In this document: positions 9,744 to 14,799 of the stretch, in pieces | Numbering within the stretch: the stretch's first letter is position 1 | Layout of the letters: every line of letters begins with the position of its first letter | Source: JAAYZK01 sp964535025 | GTDB lineage: Bacteria; Planctomycetota; Phycisphaerae; SM23-33; FEN-1343 | Length of the DNA: 39,270 nt | Reading direction: 5' to 3' | Assembly: GCA_964535025.1 (NCBI GenBank) | Contig: CAZHRW010000263.1 | Span: 1-39,270, forward strand | Position numbers and translations under genes: made by a program | Notes under the pieces: model-generated | What the model was told of the DNA's origin: nothing | Database searches by the model: none | What the model saw: only the letters and a program-made list of their open reading frames with translations

Positions 9744-9962
9744 CCTGCGTTGCGCCTGCGTTCCCGACCCCGCGCGGGGTGGTCCTCGCCCCCTGCCGGA
9801 CGGCCCGTTAAGATAGGCCGTTGGCCGGGGCACCACGGTCGCGCATCTTGAACGATTGGCAGGTCCACAACCTGTCATAGTGAACGATTAGGTGCCGAGG
9901 CTGAGGCCGTCGGTTTTCACAACCCTATCACTTTCAAGCAGATGCATCGATAGGCCGCACTG

Positions 9963-9978
9963 TGGCACGGGATTTGAA
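9963..9978 (+). promoter_or_regulatory. Candidate sigma54 (-24/-12) promoter
   Basis: TGGCACG-GGAT-TTGAA matches the sigma54 consensus TGGCACG-N4-TTGCW with correct spacing (10 bp between GG and the -12 dinucleotide); the one mismatch is GA in place of GC at -12. The predicted start near 9989 leaves only ~5 nt before the ATG at 9994, and that gene alone among its neighbours lacks a Shine-Dalgarno, which fits a leaderless transcript but also leaves room for coincidence. ORP operons of Desulfovibrio, which share several gene families with this cluster, are known to be sigma54-dependent. Confidence 0.4.
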
Positions 9979-9993
9979 GCGGATACTCCCGAG

Positions 9994-10374
9994 ATGAAGG
10001 TTGCGATACCTCACTGGCGAGGCCGGATCAGTCCCGTGTTCGACGTCGCCGGCAGTGTGCTGGTCGTCGAACTCCGTGACGGGGTCGAACAGGCGCGCCG
10101 CGATGTCGCCTTTAACTGCGAAGATTTGCAGCGTCGGGCGGCTCGCCTGGCCGAGACCGGCGCCGACGTGCTGATCTGCGGGGCGATCTCCCGACCGCTG
10201 GAGATGGCCCTGTCGACGGCGGGCATCGATGTGATCGGCCAGACCTGCGGCGAGGTCGAACAGGTGCTCGCCGCCTTCGCTCGCGGCCAACTGCGGCCCG
10301 ACGCCTTCCTGATGCCGGGCTGCTGCGGGCGGCGCCGGCGGTTCCGCGCCCAACGCGGACGCGGGGACCGTTGA
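9994..10374 (+). CDS. NifX/NifB-family iron-molybdenum cluster-binding protein
   Basis: A 126-residue single-domain member of the dinitrogenase Fe-Mo cofactor family, a ribonuclease H-like fold that carries metal-sulfur clusters (NifX, the NifB C-terminus, ORP, MTH1175). The start at MKVAIPHW is fixed by the family, whose N-terminus is a beta strand; the upstream in-frame codons do not fit. 'GRISPVFDVAG' corresponds to the conserved 'IS.VFD' loop, and 'GADVLICGAIS' and 'GIDVIGQTCGEVEQVLAAF' are the following strand-helix units. The C-terminus ends in 'MPGCCGRRRRFR', a Cys pair plus basic tail common in this subfamily. No Shine-Dalgarno is visible. No nitrogenase genes are present, so a role in nitrogen fixation should not be assumed. 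First gene of the plus-strand island. Confidence 0.85.
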   Translation: MKVAIPHWRGRISPVFDVAGSVLVVELRDGVEQARRDVAFNCEDLQRRAARLAETGADVLICGAISRPLEMALSTAGIDVIGQTCGEVEQVLAAFARGQLRPDAFLMPGCCGRRRRFRAQRGRGDR

Positions 10375-10441
10375 GGCCTGAGAACAGACAATAAGGTCAG
10401 CACGACCGCGAATCGAGAAACTTAGCAAGGAGGTGGATACG

Positions 10442-10687
10442 ATGCCGGCAGGTGATAGAACAGGCCCTGCGGGTCAGGGTCCGATGACCGGACGTGGCGC
10501 GGGCTTCTGCGCCGGATCCAACGCACCCGGCTATGCCAACCGGTCGGGGATCGGAGGCTTTCTTTCGAGATTCCGTCCCTTGGGCTTCTTCGGCCGCGGA
10601 CGGGTCCCCATGATGGGCTTCGGCCGCGGGTTTGGACGCGGCGGCGGCCGGGGCTTCGGCCGCGGCGGCGGCCGGGGACGGCGGTGA
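10442..10687 (+). CDS. Small DUF5320-type Gly/Arg-rich protein
   Basis: An 81-residue protein. ATG at 10442 is chosen because a strong AAGGAGG lies 8 bases upstream; an in-frame GTG at 10433 sits inside that SD. It opens with the DUF5320 signature 'MPAGDRTGPAGQGPMTGR' and 'GAGFCAGSNAPGY', and then has a Phe/Gly/Arg repeat tail (GFGRGFGRGGGRG). Unlike the DUF5320 gene at 10971 it lacks the C-terminal coiled coil. DUF5320 proteins regularly sit beside NifX and MinD/ferredoxin genes in anaerobes; their biochemical role is unknown. Confidence 0.8.
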   Translation: MPAGDRTGPAGQGPMTGRGAGFCAGSNAPGYANRSGIGGFLSRFRPLGFFGRGRVPMMGFGRGFGRGGGRGFGRGGGRGRR

Positions 10688-10741
10688 CTCGGCTGGTAAG
10701 CCGGGGCCGCAGAACAGGATAACGTGAAAGGACGGTGATCC

Positions 10742-10936
10742 ATGCCCAGAGGCGATGGAGCAGGGCCGCCCCAGGGGGGCGGACGAGGACGAGGCAGGAT
10801 GGGCGGGCCCTTTTCGGCCGGCCCGGGCGGCCAGTGTGTCTGCCCGAAGTGCGGACACCGGGCGTCCCACGCACCGGGCCAGCCGTGCAACCAGAAAGCC
10901 TGCCCGAAGTGCGGAACGAAAATGACCCGAGGTTGA
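10742..10936 (+). CDS. Small Cys-rich zinc-ribbon-like protein
   Basis: A 64-residue protein whose N-terminus 'MPRGDGAGPPQGGGRGRGRM' echoes the DUF5320 start of its neighbours. Two Cys clusters follow, C32-x-C34-x2-C37 and C49 with C54-x2-C57 ('CVCPKCGHRASHAPG' and 'ACPKCGTKM'), a typical zinc- or iron-binding knuckle pair. It lies 54 bp after the first DUF5320 gene and 34 bp before the second. Proteins of this layout are common next to DUF5320 and MinD/ferredoxin genes; the function is unknown, and a metal-trafficking or rubredoxin-like role is inference. Confidence 0.75.
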   Translation: MPRGDGAGPPQGGGRGRGRMGGPFSAGPGGQCVCPKCGHRASHAPGQPCNQKACPKCGTKMTRG

Positions 10937-10970
10937 CCCCAACCTCTCACATGCAGGAAGGAGTTCACCC

Positions 10971-11354
10971 ATGCCAGGTGGAGATGGAACAGGCCCGGCG
11001 GGAATGGGCCCGATGACAGGACGTGCCGCGGGATACTGCGCCGGCTACCCGGCGCCCGGTTACACGAGCTTCGGCGGGGGTCGAGGCTTCTGGGGCTGGG
11101 GTCGCGGCGGCGGCGGAGGCTGGGGCTGGCGGAACCGTTACTACGCCACCGGCCTGACCGGCTGGCAGCGGGCCGCGACGGGCTGGCCGCCCTACGCCGG
11201 GGCCGCCCCGGTCGCGCCCTACGGCTACGGCGCGGCCCCGAGCGCCCAGCAGGAGCTCGACGCGCTCAAGGGTCAGGCCGAATACTTCGAGGACGCCCTG
11301 GACGGCATCCGCAAGCGGATCGGGGAACTCGAAGCCAAGGCCAACCAGGGCTGA
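10971..11354 (+). CDS. DUF5320 family protein with C-terminal coiled coil
   Basis: A 127-residue protein starting with the canonical DUF5320 motif 'MPGGDGTGPAGMGPMTGR' followed by 'AAGYCAGYPAPGY'. A Gly/Trp/Tyr-rich middle section (residues ~35-85) leads to a predicted C-terminal coiled coil of about 35 residues containing 'ELDALKGQAEYFEDALDGI'. AGGAG lies upstream of the ATG. The coiled coil is clearly similar to the C-terminus of the NifX-family protein encoded at 11465, which suggests that the two proteins interact or share an origin. Confidence 0.82.
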   Translation: MPGGDGTGPAGMGPMTGRAAGYCAGYPAPGYTSFGGGRGFWGWGRGGGGGWGWRNRYYATGLTGWQRAATGWPPYAGAAPVAPYGYGAAPSAQQELDALKGQAEYFEDALDGIRKRIGELEAKANQG

Positions 11355-11402
11355 CGGCCTGTACGGGCGCCTGACCTTCGCAGTTCGGTCCATGCGCGCG
11401 GG

Positions 11403-11436
11403 ACGCCGGGGTCGCGGGCAATGCCCGCCCCGGCGT
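11403..11436 (+). terminator. GC-rich hairpin between the DUF5320 and NifX-fusion genes
   Basis: ACGCCGGG (11403-11410) pairs with CCCGGCGT (11429-11436) and an inner GCGGGC/GCCCGC stem encloses a three-base AAT loop, with a small bulge on the left arm. Only a short T-rich tail (TCTTCG) follows, so it could be a weak terminator, an attenuator or an mRNA-processing hairpin that adjusts downstream gene levels. Confidence 0.4.
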
Positions 11437-11464
11437 TCTTCGCCCAACAAGAGAAAGTATAAGC

Positions 11465-12091
11465 ATGAAAATCGCGATCACGGCCACGGGGCCGGACCTC
11501 GATGCGAGCGTCGATCCCCGCTTCGGCCGGTGTCCGTATTTCCTCATCGTTGAAACCGACGACCTGAGTGTCGAGGCGGTCGAGAACCCCAGTCTCACCC
11601 AGGGCAGCGGCGCCGGCATCCAGTCGGCCCAACTCATGGCCGACAGGGGCGTCCGGCATGTCCTGACGGGCAACTGCGGTCCCAACGCGCACCAGACGCT
11701 CGCCGCGGGCGGCATCACCGTCATCATCGGCTGCTCCGGGACGGTCCGCGAGGTGATCGACCAGTTCAAGGCCGGCCGCCTCGGCGGGTCGGAGGGTCCC
11801 AACGTGCCGGGCCACTACGGCACCGGCGCCGCGTTCGGCGGGGCGGACATGGGCATGGGTATGGGCATGGGCCGCGGCATGGGCATGGGTCGCGGGATGG
11901 GTCGCGGGATGGGCATGGGCGGCGGCATGGGCATGGGGCGAGGTCGCGGCATGATGGCCGGCGGCCCCGCGGCGCCCCCGCCGGCCGGCGGCGACGAACT
12001 GGACACCCTCAAGCAGCAGGCCGAGTTCCTCGCCGAGCAGATGCGCCAGATCCAGCAGCGCATCGAACAGCTTGAACAGGACAAGCCGTAG
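11465..12091 (+). CDS. NifX-family protein fused to Met/Gly tract and DUF5320-like coiled coil
   Basis: A 208-residue three-part protein. Residues 1-115 form a NifX/ORP-type cluster-binding domain ('DPRFGRCPYFLIVE', 'GVRHVLTGNCGPNAHQTL', 'GITVIIGCSGTVREVI') with Cys23, Cys71 and Cys90. Residues 129-164 are a Met-Gly-Arg tract with 13 methionines in 36 residues, and residues ~178-205 form a coiled coil ('ELDTLKQQAEFLAEQM') like that of the adjacent DUF5320 protein. The start is fixed by the family's N-terminal strand; AGAGAAAG lies upstream. The Met tract may bind soft metals such as Cu(I), or may be a flexible linker; neither is shown. A GC-rich hairpin precedes it. Confidence 0.85.
   Translation: MKIAITATGPDLDASVDPRFGRCPYFLIVETDDLSVEAVENPSLTQGSGAGIQSAQLMADRGVRHVLTGNCGPNAHQTLAAGGITVIIGCSGTVREVIDQFKAGRLGGSEGPNVPGHYGTGAAFGGADMGMGMGMGRGMGMGRGMGRGMGMGGGMGMGRGRGMMAGGPAAPPPAGGDELDTLKQQAEFLAEQMRQIQQRIEQLEQDKP
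11849..11956 (+). repeat. ATGGGC/CGCGGC coding microrepeat (Met-Gly-Arg tract)
   Basis: About 108 bp of imperfect tandem repetition of ATGGGC hexamers interrupted by CGCGGC or CGCGGG units, in frame within the NifX-fusion gene and encoding (MG)n(RG)m. Such repeats are slippage-prone, but a loss or gain of six bases keeps the frame, so tract length may vary between strains. Confidence 0.8.
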
Positions 12092-12173
12092 GACGCCACC
12101 GTGGAGACGATCCGCCTGAAGTGTCGTGCGCCGGGGGTGCAACCGCCGCCACCGGAGTTGGAGGCCACAACGC

Positions 12174-12770
12174 ATGCGGATGCACACTATCGTCGACGAG
12201 TTGAGGATCCACGCCCCGTTCACCGCCTTCGGGGCCATGACCGGGATCGTGATCATGGCGCTGGTTATCCAGCTTCGCGTCCCGCCGGCGACGTCCTCGA
12301 TGCTGTTCTGGACGTTCCACCCGCTGCATGTCGTGCTCAGCGCGCTGGTGACGGCCGGCATGTACCGGCTGCACAGCGCCGGGACCTTCTGGAAGACGCT
12401 CGTGATCGGCTACATCGGCGCCGTCGGCATCGCCACGCTGAGCGACAGCCTCATCCCCTACGTGGGCGAAGTGCTGCTGAGGCTGCCCAACCGGGGCATT
12501 CACCTCGGCGTGATCGAGAAGTGGTGGCTGGTGAACCCGCTGGCGCTGCTCGGGGTCCTGCTGGCCTATTTCCGGCCCCACACGAAGTTCCCCCATGCCG
12601 CGCACGTCCTGTTGAGCACCTGGGCGTCGCTGTTCCACATCACGATGGCCATGGGCACCGACGTCAGCGCCGCGATGGCCATCCTGATCGGGGCGTTCCT
12701 GTTCCTGGCGGTCTGGGTGCCCTGCTGTACGAGCGATATCGTCTTTCCGCTGCTGTTCGCCAGGACATGA
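12174..12770 (+). CDS. Six-helix membrane protein with intramembrane His/Asp/Cys residues
   Basis: A 198-residue integral membrane protein that I do not recognise. ATG at 12174 follows GGAGG by 9 bases; 12180 is an alternative. Hydrophobic segments lie around residues 15-34, 42-66, 73-97, 117-133, 141-160 and 165-185. Striking polar residues lie in or beside them: H49 and H52 ('FHPLHVVLSAL'), H67, D91 ('SDSLIPYVGE'), H141/H144 ('FPHAAHVLL'), H155 and a C184-C185 pair with D188 ('VPCCTSD'). This pattern would suit a metal-ion transporter or metal-bound redox protein. Placement between the NifX fusion and a MinD/ferredoxin ATPase supports a metal role, by inference only. Confidence 0.75.
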   Translation: MRMHTIVDELRIHAPFTAFGAMTGIVIMALVIQLRVPPATSSMLFWTFHPLHVVLSALVTAGMYRLHSAGTFWKTLVIGYIGAVGIATLSDSLIPYVGEVLLRLPNRGIHLGVIEKWWLVNPLALLGVLLAYFRPHTKFPHAAHVLLSTWASLFHITMAMGTDVSAAMAILIGAFLFLAVWVPCCTSDIVFPLLFART

Positions 12771-12783
12771 GAGGATGTGCGGC

Positions 12784-13641
12784 ATGAAGATCGCCGTGTC
12801 GAGCGGCAAGGGTGGAACCGGCAAAACGACCGTGGCGACCAACCTGGCCGTCACCGCCGCACGGGCCGGGCACAGCGCCGCCTACCTGGACTGTGACGTC
12901 GAAGAGCCCAACGGCTTCCTGTTCCTCAAGCCGACGATCCACGAGACGCGGCCGGTGAACGTGAGCGTCCCCGCCGTCGACCTCGATGCATGCAACGGGT
13001 GCGGCCAGTGCGGCCGGATCTGCCAGTTCAGCGCGATCGTGGTCATGAACAAGAAGGTGCTGCTGTTCCACGAACTGTGCCACGGCTGCGGTGGCTGCTG
13101 GCAGGTCTGCCCGACCGGGGCGATCACCGAATCGCACCGCCAGACCGGCCAGGTCGACCTGGGCACCGCCGACGGCGTGCACTGCGTCGGCGGGCTGCTC
13201 AACATCGGCGAGGCGATGAGCCCGCCGGTCATCGCCGCCGTCAAAACCGCCGCGCCCGACGTGGACGTCACGATCCTCGACTCCCCCCCGGGCACCTCCT
13301 GCCCGGTGATCGAGAGCGTCCGCGGCAGCGACCTCGTGCTGCTGGTGACCGAGCCGACGCCCTTCGGGCTGCACGACCTCAAGCTCGCCGTCGCCATGGT
13401 CCGCGCCCTGGCCCTGCCCTTTGCCGTCGTGATCAATCGCGCCGACATCGGCGACGACGCGACGACGACCTATTGTGCCCAAGAAGGGATCGACGTGCTG
13501 GCCGAGATCCCCGACGACCGTCGCGTCGCCGAAGCCTACTCCCGCGGGGAAATGGCCTGCGACGCCGTCGACGCCTACCGCCAGCTCTACAGCGACCTGC
13601 TCGAGCGGCTCCTGGACAGGAGGACCGCCCATGCCGGCTAA
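12784..13641 (+). CDS. MinD/Mrp-type P-loop ATPase with inserted 2x[4Fe-4S] ferredoxin domain (first copy)
   Basis: A 285-residue protein. ATG at 12784 is preferred over 12775 because GAGG at 12771-12774 gives a 9-base spacing. It carries the deviant Walker A 'SGKGGTGKTT' (residues 7-16) and the MinD switch region 'DCDVEEPN'. A bacterial ferredoxin insert follows, with Cys70/73/76/80 and Cys99/102/105/109 binding two [4Fe-4S] clusters. The second half is 'DSPPGTSCPVI' (switch II) and 'LLVTEPTPFGLHDL'. Proteins of this type are encoded with NifX/ORP proteins in anaerobes (DVU2103/DVU2104 in Desulfovibrio) and are thought to load or move metal clusters using ATP. It overlaps the J-domain gene by 11 bp. 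A distinct second copy lies at 17010. Confidence 0.92.
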   Translation: MKIAVSSGKGGTGKTTVATNLAVTAARAGHSAAYLDCDVEEPNGFLFLKPTIHETRPVNVSVPAVDLDACNGCGQCGRICQFSAIVVMNKKVLLFHELCHGCGGCWQVCPTGAITESHRQTGQVDLGTADGVHCVGGLLNIGEAMSPPVIAAVKTAAPDVDVTILDSPPGTSCPVIESVRGSDLVLLVTEPTPFGLHDLKLAVAMVRALALPFAVVINRADIGDDATTTYCAQEGIDVLAEIPDDRRVAEAYSRGEMACDAVDAYRQLYSDLLERLLDRRTAHAG

Positions 13642-13975
13642 GGACTGGCAAGCGGAAACCGCCCTGCGCCAGGCGCGCGAGCGGAAGGCCCGGGCCCTGC
13701 TCGGCGTCGCGGAGACGGCCGACAAGCAGGCGATCCACCGGGCCTTCCGACAGATTACCCTCCACCACCACCCCGACGTGAATCGCGGCGACGACGAAGC
13801 GGCGCGGCGGTTCCACCTGGCGTGCTGTGCCTACAAGTACCTCACCGAGGGCGAGACCTGTGCCGCCCTGGATGAACTGGACAACCCGCCCGACGAGCAG
13901 ACGGCGGGCAAGTATCGGCGGGACAGCGCGTGGGGCTACTGGTGCTGGTGGCGGGAATCATTTTTCGATACCTGA
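13631..13975 (+). CDS. Short J-domain (DnaJ-like) protein
   Basis: A 114-residue protein that overlaps the MinD gene by 11 bp; GGAGG lies ~8 bases before ATG 13631. Residues ~21-75 form a J domain: 'ARALLGVAETADKQAIHRAF' followed by the essential HPD at 47-49 ('HHHPDVNRGDDEAARRF'), which stimulates Hsp70 ATPase. The C-terminus is short and aromatic (WGYWCWW) with no zinc-finger or substrate domain. Because a cluster-handling ATPase precedes it and an FmdB zinc ribbon follows, an HscB-like role delivering an Fe-S scaffold to DnaK is a reasonable guess, but there is no direct evidence. Confidence 0.85.
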   Translation: MPAKDWQAETALRQARERKARALLGVAETADKQAIHRAFRQITLHHHPDVNRGDDEAARRFHLACCAYKYLTEGETCAALDELDNPPDEQTAGKYRRDSAWGYWCWWRESFFDT

Positions 13976-13991
13976 TGACAGGAGACAAGCG

Positions 13992-14186
13992 ATGCCGATC
14001 TTCGAGTACCGTTGCCAGAACTGCGGACACGTGACGTCGTTCCTCGAGAAGGCGGTGGCGAAATTCCCGCACGCCTGCGAGAAGTGCGGCTCGACGGAGA
14101 CGGCGAAGGTCTTCTCGACCTTCGCCCCCCAATCGGGCAAGACCGGCTCGTCGAGCTGCCCGACGGGCACATGCCCCCTTTCATGA
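13992..14186 (+). CDS. FmdB-family zinc-ribbon protein
   Basis: A 64-residue protein with the typical FmdB start 'MPIFEYRCQNCGHVTSFLEK'. Zinc-ribbon cysteines lie at 8, 11, 29 and 32, followed by 'STETAKVFSTFAPQSG' and a tail with two more cysteines (C56, C61). FmdB-type ribbons were named for a putative regulator of formamide genes, but most are uncharacterised; the Ser/Cys tail is usual. GGAGACAAG lies before the ATG. The stop is one base from the next start, so the two are probably coupled. Confidence 0.9.
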   Translation: MPIFEYRCQNCGHVTSFLEKAVAKFPHACEKCGSTETAKVFSTFAPQSGKTGSSSCPTGTCPLS

Positions 14187-14187
14187 C

Positions 14188-14799
14188 ATGACCCCCACCA
14201 CGGCCGAAACCTACTACGCGCAAATCACGCCCCGGCTTCACCGGCGGATCGGGCGCGAGCTGCGCCTGGCGCACCGGATCCTCGACCTCGGCTGCGGCGG
14301 ATGCGACCTCGTTCGCTACCTGGCCGCCACCTACGACCAGGTGGTCGTCGGCGTCGACATCTCCGACGGGAGCTTCCCTCCCCGGCACGAGGCGGGAGAC
14401 GAGGGGGGCTATCACTGCCTGAAGCAGGATGCCGCGGCCTTGACGTTCGCCCAGGACGGCTCGGTCGATGCGGTGGTCAGCATGTTCGCCCTTCACGAGA
14501 TGGCCGCTCCTGAGGCGATCCTTCGCGAGGCCCACCGGGTGCTGCGGCCGGGGGGGGAGATGTTCATCGTGGACTTCCCCCGCGACTCGCTCGCCCAGCA
14601 ACTCTGGCACGAGCGCTACTACACGATCGGCGAAGTCAAGGCCTTGCTCGGCAAGGCCCATTTCCAACAGGTGCAAGGCCGCCTGATCGAAGGCGGCCAG
14701 ATCCTTTGGGCGCGGGGGTTTCGCGCTCCGTCCACCGGCGCGCCCGGCGGACGGGAGCACGCCGCGCAAATCATCCCAAGCGGAGACCCAGGCCTATGA
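14188..14799 (+). CDS. Class I SAM-dependent methyltransferase
   Basis: A 203-residue Rossmann-fold methyltransferase. Motif I is 'ILDLGCGGCDLVRYL' (from residue 31), with the acidic end of strand 2 at 'VVGVDISDG', strand 4 at 'VDAVVSMFALHEM' and the post-motif 'AHRVLRPGGEMFIVDF'. The phrase 'FALHEM' is common in ubiE/arsM-like small-molecule methyltransferases, yet the Cys set needed for arsenite methylation is absent. About 25 residues at the C-terminus extend beyond the fold. It has no Shine-Dalgarno and probably depends on coupling to the FmdB gene one base upstream; its stop overlaps the next ATG by 4 bp (ATGA). The substrate is unknown. Confidence 0.85.
   Translation: MTPTTAETYYAQITPRLHRRIGRELRLAHRILDLGCGGCDLVRYLAATYDQVVVGVDISDGSFPPRHEAGDEGGYHCLKQDAAALTFAQDGSVDAVVSMFALHEMAAPEAILREAHRVLRPGGEMFIVDFPRDSLAQQLWHERYYTIGEVKALLGKAHFQQVQGRLIEGGQILWARGFRAPSTGAPGGREHAAQIIPSGDPGL

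Larger units (their letters stand above)
9638..9993. other. Divergent intergenic region between two operons
   Basis: This 356-bp gap separates the minus-strand GH123-like operon from the plus-strand cofactor island and contains no credible gene. It holds the sigma70-like promoter at 9715-9743, a perfect 14-bp palindrome ACCCCGCGCGGGGT at 9767-9780 that could be an operator, a more AT-rich stretch at about 9840-9960, and the sigma54-like element at 9963-9978. Confidence 0.6.

Noticed and set aside
11849..11956. CRISPR-like short repeat array
   Set aside because: The repeat unit is only 6 bp, has no spacers, and lies in frame in a coding sequence.
9994..12091. Nitrogen fixation genes, suggested by two NifX/NifB-family proteins
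   Set aside because: No nifHDK, nifEN or NifB radical SAM domain is present; stand-alone NifX-type proteins are common in non-fixing anaerobes.
14188..14799. Arsenite methyltransferase (ArsM)
   Set aside because: The methyltransferase lacks the conserved cysteines needed to bind As(III), and no ars genes are nearby.
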